Positions 24,153-36,356 of a DNA stretch of 64,000 bases are shown one piece after another (positions within the stretch are counted from its first letter, which is position 1; each line of letters opens with the position of its first letter). The notes beneath the pieces are model-generated. The model was given only the letters and a program-made list of their open reading frames with translations. It did no database searches and had not been told where the DNA came from. The DNA comes from Chelonoidis abingdonii (taxonomy: Eukaryota; Chordata; Testudines; Testudinidae): positions 51,277,043 to 51,341,042 of the forward strand of contig NC_133769.1 of assembly GCF_003597395.2 (NCBI RefSeq), in the 5' to 3' direction. Position numbers and translations under genes: made by a program.

Positions 24153-24734
24153 AGTTTATTAATTCTGCCAGGTAACGTGAATTTACAAATGCAAATGAGC
24201 AATGATAAAAATAGTGAACTTGTTACACAGAGTCCCTAAAATTTGAATCTATTGTACTATATGTGGATCAGTAAAACTGATCGATAAATTTAGTTACATA
24301 CACCAGGATAACAAACATCTGTAAAAAAGAAAAACTTGGAAAATTAACAGATGGAAACATTTATAATATGAAAACTAGAAGGTTCTTATTACAAAAGGAG
24401 ACACGTATCAACTGTGTGGGTGGACAAAACAATCCATACGGAAAAAGAGAAACTGAATCATTAGGACAGTGGTAAATAGATGGCAAGACTCTTGAACAAA
24501 AATTACAATGTGTCCTTTGTTTAAAATTAATTTAAAAACACAAAAAGCTAATTATTTGACTAAGCAGTGTAATATAAATTTTCTTATTTAAAATATAACC
24601 ATAATGCCAAAACACTGTTTACTTCTAGTCCCAGACTTATTTTTATATACAATATTTCTTGAATACTACAGTATACTTGGCTGAACTACTTATTATTCAG
24701 ATGATAAACAATGTTTTAGACACACAAGGTTCTC
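24153..24734. other. Intergenic spacer before candidate poly(A) site
   Basis: AT-rich, no gene. It lies just beyond the proposed 3' end of the minus-strand gene. Confidence 0.4.
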
Positions 24735-24740
24735 TTTATT
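24735..24740 (-). terminator. Candidate polyadenylation signal AATAAA
   Basis: On the minus strand AATAAA lies 126 bases beyond the stop codon at 24866-24868, a normal distance for a short 3' UTR. It fits the end of the four-exon gene. Confidence 0.45.
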
Positions 24741-24865
24741 GTACTTGGTCTGTTATTCAAGATTCAATCATCAAGAAGACCAATGTGTAAAACTTTTACA
24801 AATAGCACTTGCGGTATGTAATTGAGTCAAATACTGTTCACGCGATGTAAAAGCTACGTCCCTCC

Positions 24866-24948
24866 TCATGCCCACAACTGATGAACAGTGAGAAAATCTG
24901 CTTCAGTATTATGATTTTTACTACTTTTTCTTGGAGGATCACTTTGCT
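24866..24948 (-). CDS. Terminal exon 4 of unknown small gene
   Basis: 83 bases on the minus strand after an excellent acceptor (TTAATTTTCTTAATGCAG|AG). Two bases complete the split codon, and then the frame reads QSDPPRKSSKNHNTEADFLT and VHQLWA before TGA at 24868-24866. The incoming phase matches exon 3. AATAAA follows at 24735-24740. It is basic then acidic, with no known domain. Further exons between 27716 and 24948 cannot be excluded. Confidence 0.5.
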
Positions 24949-25229
24949 CTGCATTAAGAAAATTAAGGGAAAAAAACAATAGTGAAATAAAAAAATGAGT
25001 ATTCATTATCTCACAACAGTTATTCACACATGCTTCATCATAAGGCAGCACTTTACTGCTATATGAAACTCAAATAGAAAGGATGGGAGTTTTAGAGGTA
25101 TTCAGCACTGACCTAACTCTGCTGTCACTGAAGTCAATGGTAAAACTGATATAGACTTCAATGGGAGCAATTAGGCCAATGCCAAACCCTTTTGAAAATC
25201 CTAATAAATATTTTGGTGGATGTTTATCC

Positions 25230-25745
25230 TATTGCAGTCTTATCAATGATGAGATGATCCCTCCCATTACTCAGGCATTCAATCATGGTATCATTTTAGA
25301 CTCTCCTTACTTCCACGTACTTGCTAATTCCTGCTGCTTCTTACTATACCATATCTAGAAAAGAAAAGAAAAAAAATCACCCTTCTGTCTCCAATCCAAC
25401 TGCCAAGAACAGAATTCATGCACTAGTTTTTATATCTTGACTACTGCAACCTTCTGCTATACCATTCTCTTTCCACTGCAGTTCAGTCCATCTAAAATAT
25501 TGCTACCAAGTGATTTTACTCTCCCAGAACTCTATGCCTTCCTTCCCAACCTCTTTTCTAATCCCACATAAAATTCAAACTTCTTCTCTTAACCTACAAG
25601 GATCCTCATACCCTTCCTTCTGTGAACAATTCTACTCTCATCTCCTCCACTATACCCACCTCTCTCTTTGCTCACTCTCAACTCTGCATCTTCTTGCCTG
25701 TAGCCATTACATTTAGAACATCGCTCTCTTCCTTTCCAAAAACCT
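25230..25745 (+). mobile_element. LINE (L2-like) RT C-terminal remnant
   Basis: One frame contains LDYCNL, the conserved (S)RLDYCNxLL block, around 25434-25455. A second frame, 25510-25716, has HIKFKL-type sequence followed by LTYKDPH, matching the xIxFKLLxLTYKAL segment near the end of L2 and CR1-superfamily reverse transcriptases. It is interrupted and AT-drifted, hence old. Confidence 0.55.
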
Positions 25746-25798
25746 TTTAACATCCACTTTCTCAGTTATGGCTACCAGCTACTCTGCTTTACTAAGGC

Positions 25799-26080
25799 CT
25801 AAAACTTAGGTCTACACCTAAAACTTAGGTCGACCTAGCTACATCACTCAAGGGTGTGAAAAATTCACACCCTGAAAGACGGAATTATGACACCTCAGCC
25901 CCAATATGGACACTACTAGGTCCAGAGGAGAATTCTTCCATTGATTTACCTCTCAAAGGAAGGGGGAGGAATTTCCTACAGCAATGGAAAAATCTCTCCC
26001 ATTGCTGCAGCAAATGTCCGCAATAGAGGGGTGCAGCTGAAGGTTTGCCTCTGTAGAGCTTGTAGTGCAGACACACCTTA
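25799..26080. mobile_element. Harbinger/hAT-type MITE (CTACACCTAAAACTTAGG family)
   Basis: Contains GGTCTACACCTAAAACTTAG at left and a TGTAGTGCAGACACACC end at right. Between them are internal self-complementary pieces (GGGTGTGAAAAATTCACACCC; GAGAATTCTTCC). A 17-base segment CCTAAAACTTAGGTC is duplicated at the left edge. Non-coding; recognised as a common turtle dispersed element. Confidence 0.6.
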
Positions 26081-26214
26081 ATACTCGGTACAGTATTTTG
26101 AACTGCCCTAGCTTATGCCCTTAGACTGATAGTCCTTTGGGATAAGGAACCTGTTAATTGTGGCACAGCTCTCCCACCATACTGCTTTACATACATTTAT
26201 GTCACCATATATGA

Positions 26215-26428
26215 CAGTGGTTCTCAAACAATTGTATTCCTTTCACAGAGCAAGCCTTTGAGTGTGATCCCCCCCTATTAAATTAAAAACACTAGTTTAT
26301 ATATTTAACACCATTATAAATGCTGGAGACAAAGCATGGTTTCGGATGGAGGCTGACAGCTCACGACCCCTCATGTAATAACCTCGCAACCCCTTGAGGG
26401 GTCCCGACCCCCAGTTTGAGAACCCCTG
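26215..26428. mobile_element. hAT MITE with 8-bp target duplication
   Basis: Ends are CAGTGGTTCTCAAAC and GTTTGAGAACCCCTG, an inverted repeat typical of hAT MITEs. Flanking duplication ATATATGA/ATATATAA (26207-26214, 26429-26436) differs at one base. 214 bp, non-coding. Confidence 0.8.
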
Positions 26429-26436
26429 ATATATAA

Positions 26437-27715
26437 CAACTATTACCCCAAACTATGAAAAATGTACAGATTTACCCTTAGATGTTTCTTAGGAAAGCTT
26501 AAATTTACCTAACTAGTAATACAATACATCCAAGATACAGCAAAATATTTATGGAGTTATCTAAAAAAAAAAAAAAGAGAAGCTGATATTTCAAAAAGAC
26601 TTTTATTCAGCTGCTCAGAGAGGGGAGGAGGTGGAACCCCACAAGAGAAAAGAAATGTTTAATTATGGAGAGTTCTGAGGACTAGACCACCACAAATTTA
26701 TCCTACTGAAACTTCACTGAAGGAGGACAATACATGCAGACTGTGACGCAACTCTGACCTTTAAGTGGACGGTCAGTCCACGTTGCTCAGGTTGAAAGTA
26801 GATGCAAAACGCTGCTTCAAGCTTATTCACTTTATGAATATACCTTGTAATTAAAGACTTTTCTCCATGCTAACACTTCCTTGACTTTCAAAAGCTCAAC
26901 TATTCACAGAATGTTAAAGTAAACATAGTATTAGCACTAACAATTATTAGCAAAACATTTTATCTTTAAACTGTGCAATTTTCAGGATACATTGGGCAGT
27001 GCATAAACACCGACCGATACGAGAAAATGGAAATAGCCTTACGTTCTTTATTTAAAAATAAATTATAGACTGGGGTGCACCTTGTAAAAGCTATCTAGTG
27101 TTAATCCCTTACTAATCATGCTTTAAGATATGTTTTACAACATTCTTTTAGTTCTGGGTCTGCCAAGGCTACATTTTGTTATGCAAGACCTTTCTGCAAG
27201 CGTGCTACTTTAGGACTTGAAATTCCTTATAAACTTGCAGAATACTGTTGCTCAGTGTATCTGAATGGAAGCTCTAACTTTACAGAAAGCTGCGTTGAGC
27301 CTAGTTTACTCTGCAACTTAAACATGTAACTTGATAAACCTATGGTGATAGTACCTAGTAAAGTTGCACACTGCAACTAGTTTGTCTGCTACATAAACTC
27401 ATCTTGTCATGAACTTATAGGCAAAGTACATCATATCACATAATATTATGTCTTAAAGAGGTAAACTGTACAGGAGTTCCTTATTATACTGTAAAGCAGC
27501 GACACTCAAATCACCAAAACATCTTGTTTATGTCTTGGTTTCAACCTCTTGCTGATAAGGCTGACAGGAATCATTTCAGGGAAGAAATTCTGTTGACATA
27601 CATTATGGTTGCAACATAATTGATTTGACACACATTTAACTGAGTCAACAGTCAGTACTCCATTACACTAGTAAAGCAAGCCTAAACGACAGCAATTTGT
27701 TCTGGAAAAACTTAC
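26437..27715. other. Proposed intron 3 sequence
   Basis: AT-rich. No repeat or exon recognised. It lies between proposed exons 4 and 3. Confidence 0.4.
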
Positions 27716-27847
27716 TTCTGATGAGGTCACCATCAGTGCGATTTCCCCAGACAGACTGGTCTTGTATCTCTGGTTGTATGCTTTGGTTATTGGAAGGTGG
27801 TGTTATGTCTCTCTCTCCTGCAGCTGTATTCACTTTGTCACATTTTT
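27716..27847 (-). CDS. Exon 3 of unknown small gene
   Basis: 132 bases on the minus strand, bounded by acceptor TTTTTCTTTGATTTAG|AA and a consensus donor AGAA|GTAAGT. Phase 1 at both ends. It encodes KCDKVNTAAGERDITPPSNN, then QSIQPEIQDQSVWGNRTDGD and LIR: polar, with no long hydrophobic run. Its composition is clearly less AT-rich than the flanks, and it has strong splice sites with an unbroken frame. I consider this the best-supported exon in the window. Function unknown. Confidence 0.55.
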
Positions 27848-28101
27848 CTAAATCAAAGAAAAACATTTTAATTTCAAATCACTGATAACAGTAGAAAGTA
27901 TTGTTATTTGCCCCTTTCAAATAATGCAAAATAATGTCAGTTTTCAACTAGTTTTCCCATCATTTTTGCTCATCTAATCAGATTAGTTCTTTAATGAAAG
28001 TCTTTCAGTGGGTTTGCATTTTATACGTTCACATGCAAACATACCTTAAGAGGACAGTTTAACAGCAAACTGTGTTTCGAGTTTTAACAAAATTTATTTA
28101 C

Positions 28102-28131
28102 CTTCCAAAACAACATTTTCAGACAAAACCT
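28102..28131 (-). CDS. Exon 2 (30 nt micro-exon) of unknown small gene
   Basis: On the minus strand an acceptor (GCGTGTCATTTAG|AG) and donor (GGAAG|GTAAAT) bound 30 bases. They are phase 1 at both ends and encode VLSENVVLE plus split codons. Inserting or skipping it keeps the frame, so it could be alternatively spliced. The polypyrimidine tract is only fair, which makes this the least certain of the four exons. Confidence 0.35.
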
Positions 28132-29879
28132 CTAAATGACACGCAAAATCTGGTATTTTTGCCCATGCAGACGTGCATCTCATGTACAAACTACTTGCTA
28201 CACGGGAATTTCATAAAAGCTATAGGAACTGTGTCAAAGGTCTGAGATTCAGCATATGACTAAGGACTTTTATTGACTAATAGCCAAAATTGATGGAGAC
28301 AAAAATCCCTTGGTAACAGAACTTTCAGGTGTTTTTTTAAAGATATGAAAAGTCATTGTTGAATTAAAATGAATTTCTAATCAAATTTACAAAATGCTTT
28401 TCTTTTTGTAATAAACATACTCCAAACGTAAGGAAGGTTACTTCATGGTCTTGGCCAAGAGACTTTTAAGCCTTCTTTACAAGTACTGTGGAATTCAACA
28501 GTAATATGTTCACATGTAGCTTCCCATGTGAAGTTTCTTCCTGCTGACAAGCACTGACCCATATTTTCACTCTCCAAATTAAATGAACGCTTTCATAAGT
28601 ATCTACCATAGGCAATTATTTTATTCACAACACATCAGTCACTGACAGATCACCAGTTTAAAAATCTATACTCCATGTTAAAACAGTACATAAAATACTG
28701 CACTTGGATTTCAAGTTGAAATAATATTTCAAACAACATAACATTTTTAAATGAGTTTAATAATGTGTGCTATTTAAAGGTATTTTAAAATAAAGTGAAT
28801 TACCACTTGTTGAATAGTGGGGGGAAGGGCATGAAATTCTTAATGTTACCTTTATTAATTTTCTGTATCTCTAGCACACAGATAACAATTTAAATCATTT
28901 TAAAAGATTTTGCTCTTAAACTAACCAGAAGAACAAAATTAAGAAGATTATCATACCAATCCTAAATTGCTGGAAAACAATTGATGTTTCACTGTGCAGC
29001 GGTAACTGTTTTGTATAAGATGTGATGGTGCACAACTCTATTTAGAATCTTGATGGAGTAGATGATATTAAACAACAGTCCTACTGAAAGAATAACTGTA
29101 TTTTGGGGCAGTCAAAATTCCAAAATAAATTTTAATCAAGTGAATTGGAATTCTGAGTGTAGAAGCAACCATAAGAGTCAAATTTCCTTAGATGTTCCCA
29201 CACCAGAACAGTTATCATTCAGTCTTAAGTAGACATCTTCCCAATATCTAAAGTCTGCTATGGGCAGTGGAATAGTTCATAATTCATGACCTTTAATTTT
29301 ACTTTTCTATTAGTTTTACACCATTTCCCAACTTCTTTTCATTGCTGAGGATTAAACCATACTTGAATTCTCTCATTTTTATTTCCTCTGCTTGAAAAAC
29401 TATGACTGTATATACAGTAGGCTGCTAGCCAGCACTACTTAATTGGCTATTCTGTGAACCAATCCTGAAATTGTGATTAAACTGTTACCATCAGGAGAAT
29501 AAAGGTGCAACATTTAAGAAAGGAGTGTGGCAATTAACCAGTAAAATAACTCTTGATTTGAGGATTATCCAAAAATGAATATCTTAAATTGCTGAAGGGA
29601 TATCAAAGGACAGATGTGCAGCATAACACCATTAACTTCCAAGTGAGGATCTGCCCCCAAATGTCCATAGACAAAAGTCTATCCCAACATTTTTTCAGAT
29701 TTCACAGTGAAAATAACCATTAACTTACCCTCTCATTTCCCTCTCCTTCCTAACCCACCTCCACTCCAGCAGAATATCTAAATTTATTTTTTTTTAAATG
29801 GGAATTTTCCCCATAATTGAGATTTTAGGCTTCTTGGATTTCATTATTAGACTTCAAATAATGGAGAAAAATTTTGGAT
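28132..29879. other. Proposed intron 1 sequence, left part
   Basis: AT-rich, with no gene and no mobile element recognised. Possible donor-like TTACC sites near 28838 and 29713 lack paired acceptors. Confidence 0.4.
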
Positions 29880-30000
29880 TCTATATTAGACTAACATCTG
29901 CCAGGAATGGTTTAGATAATACTTAGTCCTACCATGAGTGCAGGGGACAGGATTAGATGATCTCTCAAGGTCTCTTCCAGTCCTATGATTCTATGATTAT
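29880..30000 (+). mobile_element. CR1 LINE 3' end, short
   Basis: Ends CAGTCCTATGATTCTATGATT after GATTAGATGATCTCTCAAGG, the CR1 terminus. Only about 120 bp survive. Confidence 0.8.
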
Positions 30001-30864
30001 TTTCTTGATTCCAGAAGTGCTGACACAATGTGCTAGTTGCTGTCCAAGCACACATGAAGTCAAACATTGCCTCCATTTGTAGGGGTTAAAAAAAATTGTA
30101 TTTGTAGGTATTTTGTTATGAAACGGGCCTGAAAGTAAGGTCAATAAATTAAAGCATTACAATGACTATTACCAACAATCCAAGCAAATGCTTGAACCTT
30201 GGTTGATGTGTCATACCTACTCAGAAAGTTTTCCCAACAGAGTCTAAAGATGCTATGAAAGCAATGGCATGCTCAGGCGGTAAACAGATGCACTCCTTTT
30301 TCATGGGTTTTCTGTAGGAACTTATAACACTTTTCTGGTTCAAAGAAGTTTGGTCTTTAGATTTCTCTCTCTGTATACTACCTTTCTCTTCTCCATTACA
30401 TCTTTCTGCCTATATGAAATAAACCCTCAAAATTGACAGTGAGTAGGAAAAAAAGACACAGTTCAACTCAGATTATTTCCAAACTCTAACATGCTAGATA
30501 TTTTGTTTGATATTCATTAGAATGTGTTCATCCAAAAAACCACTCTCGCTTCAAAACTTTCATAAGTTTTTTCAAATGATACAATAAAAGCATCATACCC
30601 TTTCCTTGGTTATTACTGTTATTCAATTGTATTACAGTACTGACTCAGGATCAAGTCCTTCTTGTACTAGGAACTGCTGCTTTTAAAAAAAAAACAAAAA
30701 AACAGTCCCTAGGAGTTCAGAACTAGACCCACAAAAGTACTTATCCATTACAACTTTTAGCTGACCTGCTTCTCAGTTGAATCCTTGGATTTAGGCAGCA
30801 AAACTGGTGATTAGGTGCCTAAATCCCCTTGCTGATCTATCACCTAACTACAGTCTAAGGTCCT
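30001..30864. other. Intronic-type sequence
   Basis: Nothing recognised apart from an A-rich run near 30685-30703. Confidence 0.4.
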
Positions 30865-31870
30865 GACAGAATCACAGAAACATAGGACTAGAAGGGATCT
30901 CAAGGCATCATCTAGTCCAGTCCCCTGCACTCATGGCAGGACTAAATATTATCTAGACCAGTGTTTCCCAAACTTGGGACGCCGCTTGTGTAGCAAAAGC
31001 CCCTGGTGGGCCGGGCTGATTTGTTTATATGCCCCGTCCATAGGTCCAGCTGATCACGGCTCCCAGTGGCCGCAGTTCGCTGCTTGAGGCCAGTGGGAGC
31101 TGCTGGAAGCGACGGCCAGTACATCCCTCAGCCCACGCTGCTTCCAGCGGTTCCCATTGGCCTGAAGCAGTGAACCGTGGTCAGTGAGAGCTGCAATCGG
31201 CCAGACCTGCGGACAGGGGCAGGTAAACAAATCGGCCTGGCCCGCCAGGGGCCTTCCCTACACAAGCAGCAACCCAAGTTTGGGAAATACTGATCTAGAC
31301 CATCCCTGACAAGTGTTTGTCTAATTTGCATTTAAAAATCTCCAATGATGGAAATTCCACAACCTCCCTAGGCAATTTGAGTTTTTAACCACCCTGACAG
31401 TTAGGAATTTTCTTCTAACGTCCTGCCCAAACTGCCTTTGCTGCAATTTAAGCCCATTGCTTCTTGTTCTAACCTCAGAGGTTAAGGAGAACAATTTTTT
31501 CTCCCTCCTCCTTGTAACAGCCTTTTATGTATTTGAAAACTATTAGCATGTCCCCTTTCAGTCACCTTTTGTCCAGAGTAAACAAACACTTTTTTTTAAA
31601 TCTTCCCTAATAGGTCATGTTTGCTAGACCTTTAATCATTTTTGTTGCTCTTCTCTTGACTTTTTCCCAATTTGTCCACGTCATTCCTGATTGTTCCTTC
31701 CTAAGTGGAGTACTTTGCATTTGTCCTTATTGAATTTCATCCTATTTACTTCAGACCATTTTCCAGTTTGTCCAGATCATTCTGAATTTTAATCCTATCT
31801 CTCATAAGCACTTGCAACCCCTCCCAGCTTGGTATCGTCCGCAAAGCTTTACAAATGTATCGCAGCCCTG
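30865..31870 (-). mobile_element. CR1 LINE 3' region, inverted, with nested hAT MITE
   Basis: Starts with AGAATCACAGAAACATAGGA, the inverted CR1 tail, and continues after the nested MITE with the reverse complement of RT C-terminal coding (ATTCCACAACCTCCCTAGGC; TTAAGCCCATTGCTTCTTGT). It extends to about 31870 (TTGGTATCGTCCGCAAAGCT). It lies in the proposed intron 1. Confidence 0.85.
30959..31292. mobile_element. hAT MITE nested in CR1, exact 8-bp duplication
   Basis: Terminal inverted repeats CAGTGTTTCCCAAACTTGGG and CCCAAGTTTGGGAAATACTG. The duplication ATCTAGAC is exact at 30951-30958 and 31293-31300, and removing the insert restores the CR1. It is 334 bp, GC-rich compared with the flanks, and non-coding despite long frames. 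The subterminal CTTGTGTAG/CTACACAAG also pairs. Confidence 0.9.
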
Positions 31871-34698
31871 TGGACATGGTACTATGCATATGAAACTGAA
31901 AGCTGAAGTAGGTTTACAGGAAAAGCTACAGTTAGGCATTTATGAATTTCTGCTTTTCATTTGGTGTTACTTTAGAACCAACGCTGACAACTATGAAGTA
32001 AACCAATTTCACAAAAATAATAAGCCAGATAATTTTATATTTGGAAACACAGAAAGTAAGTACTTAACTAGTTTGGGAAAAAATAACTATAATTGCCCAA
32101 CAGTTGAAAAAAAAAATCCCCATTACTCATAACATTCAGAAACTGCTGGTAAAGTGTAACTATTACGGCAACTGGAGCAGCTAGCTGTAACCTTAAGGAA
32201 TTCTAGGAGTACCAGTGAAGCAGGATTACTACAGTCCAAGTCCAGTCTGGGTGCAGTATTCTTTTATGGCCCCAGGATAGCATCCTTATTCACATAAGAA
32301 CTAAAGCATGCAAAGTCAATGAGACTTTGAGCACATGCTTGAAGTTGAGAATGTGCTCAAAGAGCTTTCCCGAGGCACTGAACATTAATTATTTTTTCAA
32401 ACCCTAAATTAATATCATATTTTGAATTTGGATGGAAGTATATCTTGCAGGGAAAGAGGAGGCTGCTGGATGTCATTTTCTGAATTTTTCTCTTTATTTC
32501 TTCTGTTTTTTTCAACCAAAGTGTTTGAATCGGTTTCATCACTCTAAATCTTCTTTAGATATCTGTTACTCTCTGAAGTGCAGTTATTCTTCCTTTCATA
32601 CTAACACTGGTTGTTTCTCTATTCTGCAAACACTTAGGCAATGTTCACTAATTTTTATTAACTAAAAATAATCTAGAACAACAGGTCAAGGCAAAAGCTT
32701 GCTCAGTACTCTTAGATGATACTCCAAAACAGTTGAAGACATGGCCTGATTATTCAGCTGAAATTCTGTGCAAGATCAACCTTTTAATAGTTATTTATAG
32801 TTTATTTAAATGCACAGGATTTAATATAAAAAGTCTATCCATGGGTAAAAGTAATAAACAGCACCAGGTCAATGCTAACATTTTTAGACATTTTACTTCA
32901 AAGAGAGCTACTGGTGGTCAGAAATGCTGAGAGTCAGTTTTCTTATTTAGGTGCATTAGGTGTCCTTCAAAGTCCAATCTACATCCCACAGAACACAAAT
33001 ACAGGGGGCAGTCAGGCAGCTGGGGAGCATAGGAGGTAAGAGATGCTAATACTGCTCGTTCAACAACTACAAGGGACCTGTCCAGACAGGATCATGGCCC
33101 CACCCAAGCAGACCTAATCTTTATTGAGAGAGGAAATGCACAAGCACCTTCAAAGGTATATCAAAGGTGCATTCTTAGAGCTCTCCTCGGTACCAGTGAG
33201 ATATACCCGGCACTGACGAGGTACCTTACCGATGCCGATGAGGCTCTCAGGATTCAAAACTAAGCATTAAAATGACTTCATTTCAAAAGGGACGACACTA
33301 CTAATTCATTTGCTACCAATGGTAAGCCCAGCAATATGAAGACCCAAAATCCAATTACCTTAATCACATAAATATTTATCAATTAATTTTAAAATGGTCT
33401 AATAAGAAAGGTGATTGGAGAGATGCTCCGATGCCATGTTGGTGAGCATGGTGTAAAATAAATAAATAAATAGATGTGGTCCAGTATATACTTCACAACT
33501 TTTGCTGCCATCATCTTCTTTCTTTCCCACAACTTGCATGGGTGTACCCAGCTAGTTGCTGAAGCTATTTTCTTCCGCTTCTTTTTTTCTTAGTCACATA
33601 ATTGTGGCATTTTTCAGACATTAAAACCATAAATAGTTCTTCCTTATAAAGAGTCTTGTTTTAAGAGGGAAAGCACATTTAGTCTTCAGCTCTCTATCTG
33701 ACAGCGCAACTGGAAGTATAAGTAGTTGAGTGAGGAGAACACCATTGGAGAGTCTGTTTTCCTTGCAACGCATCGTAGAATTATGGAAGAGAAGAAGAAA
33801 TGGATGTCCTCAAGAAATGAGAGTCTTTCCAAATAGTTGGAAAACATTTTTGAAGGTTGTATTATAGATTTTCTGACTGAAGTGTACTTAATATTTTCTA
33901 TTCTACACAAGAAGCCAGCTATATCTAATTGATGAAACTTTGTCAGTTTTCCCAGGCAAACAGAGATTCAGTTAATACTCTTTATTGCAAATTTATGGAG
34001 TCCTATTTTAAAAATGAAGGCATTTCAACAATATGGCTAGAATTGTGTAATTAATTACTCAAATTATCTCCATGGACCCCCTGAACTACCCCAAAACACA
34101 TTTTGATCTTTCAGTGCACTAAACAAAAGCTTTTCAAGAAACCTACAACTTCCAGCGAAATCAGTGGACTCATAGGTGTTCAGCAGCACCTAACAGGATC
34201 AGGCCACAAGGAAATCGCTCTACAGAATACTGCACATGTTCATTGGTACTTCCCCGCAAGTCTTGTTGCTCAAAATAAAATTCATACAAATTGATTTGCA
34301 AATATTCAGAGTTATTGGGAAAACTAGCACTCCACTTCCATGCATTCCTCTATTTCCTAACAAAGCAAAGAGTATTTTAGAGGTATTTCTTAAGTACTGA
34401 TTTAAAAAGCAACAGCTTTCTCTATTTAAAACAAATGCTGTAAATATTTCACAAAGGTCTTGATCTGAAGGTGAGGTGGATACTGTTTTCCTTACATTAT
34501 ATACAATATACCTTTCGACATCATAGAACTAATCTCTTTAATTGAATCTACAAGATATACTTCTGCTGCTAGTCTGTAGACTTCATTTTTCTTAAGTTTT
34601 TAAAGATTTACTAGAGCACACACTGTATTGGGATCACATTTATAAAAGGCATAACATTAATTTATGTATGCTTCCCCAAAACGTTATTCATCTAAAAA
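31871..34698. other. Intronic-type sequence, no gene recognised
   Basis: AT-rich. A short (AAAT)n run lies at about 33456-33472. Frames at 31812-32132, 32357-32665 and 33686-33910 have no motif or paired splice sites that I trust. Confidence 0.4.
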
Positions 34699-34830
34699 CA
34701 GCAGTTTTCAACCTTTTTTTCATTTGCGGACCATGAAAAAATTTTAAATGGAAATACAGACCCTTTTGGAAATCTTAGACATAGGCTGTGGACCACCAGG
34801 GGTTTGCAGACCACAGGTTGAAAACCACTG
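34699..34830. mobile_element. Short hAT MITE
   Basis: Ends CAGCAGTTTTCAACC and GGTTGAAAACCACTG are inverted repeats of the hAT type. The flanks (TCTAAAAA, ATTTAAAA) form an imperfect 8-bp duplication. 132 bp. Confidence 0.7.
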
Positions 34831-35203
34831 ATTTAAAACCTAACACTGAGTAAGAACTTACTAAGCAACAGGAGATTAATGTGTGAAAGGCCTAAATTTT
34901 TTCCTAAACCTTCAATTCTTTAATTCCTGAATTACCCTGGCTTTGTAACCATATACTGCTAAACTGACAGAAGCGCTGGAATAATGATTAACAATGATAC
35001 AAACTCACCTCTTTCCTTTTCCCCTCCCCTCCAAAACAGATTTAAGCTAAAAGAAAGTAATAAATATCCACAAATACTACACAAGTTTAGGTTCATCATC
35101 AAAATACATCACGTTTTAAAGTAGTAGCAAAGAAGACCCCAAACCATCAATGGAACTTCTTACATGCTTAAAGCTGAGCATGTCCTTAAAAGTTTGCAGG
35201 GGC

Positions 35204-36356
35204 TGTAACACTGTTCTTGACAAGGTGTAGGTGTCAGCTCAGAATTGACAAATTCATAGCTGAAAACCAGACCAGCTCACCTGTATGTTAGTACTGTTTA
35301 AGATAGATGTAAAACTTGTAAGGATGTGTTTAGACTTTATAAATTGGCTGTAAATTGCCGCATGCATTAATCTCATTGTAATCTCTGTATCCCATGCTAT
35401 AAGGTCATCTTTTACTTTATAACTGTAAAAATGCCTGCTCTGAACTTGAGAGCTCAGACAAGAGGAATGGTTCCCCCACCCACCAAGGAGGACTATGAGA
35501 CTAAACGGGCCATTGTAAGACATCACTATATATAGACTTTGCTAATTACGCCAAAACAGGCTACATGCAGAAGGCCTTGTTCCATCACTTTGAATTTTGA
35601 AAGAGGGAAATAAAGATAGCTAACACAGAAATTTTTCATCTCTGGAGTCTGGACTCTCTCAGGGAGACACTAAACTGAAGCAGAGATCCCCAGGGTTACC
35701 ACTGGGTCCACCTTGAAAGACATTTTGAATTGACAGATTACAATAGCTCTGTATTGTATATGTCTGCTTGTTTTAACCTGTAAATAACTCTCTCATTTCT
35801 TTTCTTAGTTAATATAGCCTGATTTGGATATTGGGAAAAACTTTTTCACTCGGAGAGTGGTGAAGCACTGGAATGGGTTACCTAGGGAGGTGGTGGAATC
35901 TCCCTTCCTCAGAGGTTTTTAAGGTCAGGCTTGACAAAGCCCTGGCTGGGATGATTTACTTGGGAATTGGTCCTGCTTTGAGCAGGGGGTTGGACTAGAT
36001 GACCTCCTGAGGTCCCTTCCAACCCTGATATTCTATGATTGGTTACCAGCATTTTCTTTGGTGTGAGATCTAAGGTACAAACTGATCTGGGGTGAGTGAC
36101 TGGTCTCTTGGGACTGGGAACAACCTGAATATTTTGTGATCTTTGGTGTAAGTGACCATTTATCACTAAATCCAGCTCGCCTAGGTGGCACAATAGACTG
36201 CAGTGCCCAAGGGGACTGTCTGGGAATTCTTGGTAAGACTGGTATAATGCTTCAGGCCTGGGTTGGTGAAATCTAATTACAGGACATACAACCAGTTACA
36301 GGTGTCTGCCCTGAGACTGGTATTTACAGTCGTGAACCACTTCAAAGTATGTGACA
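35204..36356 (+). mobile_element. LTR (endogenous retrovirus type) with nested CR1
   Basis: Runs from TGTAACACTGTTCTTGAC to ...AAAGTATGTGACA, giving TG...CA ends. It has a TATATATAGACTTTGC promoter-like box near 35526 and GGGAAATAAAGATAGC (AATAAA) near 35606, the arrangement of an LTR U3-R. After the nested CR1 (35824-36040) the LTR resumes with GGTTACCAGCATTTTCTTTG. No viral gene adjoins either side, so it is a solo LTR. The 4-bp flanks (GGGC, GACC) do not match well, leaving the edges approximate. Confidence 0.55.
35824..36040 (+). mobile_element. CR1 LINE 3' end nested in LTR
   Basis: GGATATTGGGAAAAACTTTT through TTGGACTAGATGACCTCCTG to CCTGATATTCTATGATT, the youngest-looking CR1 end here. 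It is the same subfamily as 11059-11355 in the opposite orientation. Confidence 0.9.

Noticed and set aside
35009..35046. 38-base minus-strand exon candidate with good acceptor and GTGAGT donor
   Set aside because: Its length breaks the phase-1 chain of the gene model, and the sequence is a simple purine-rich tract.
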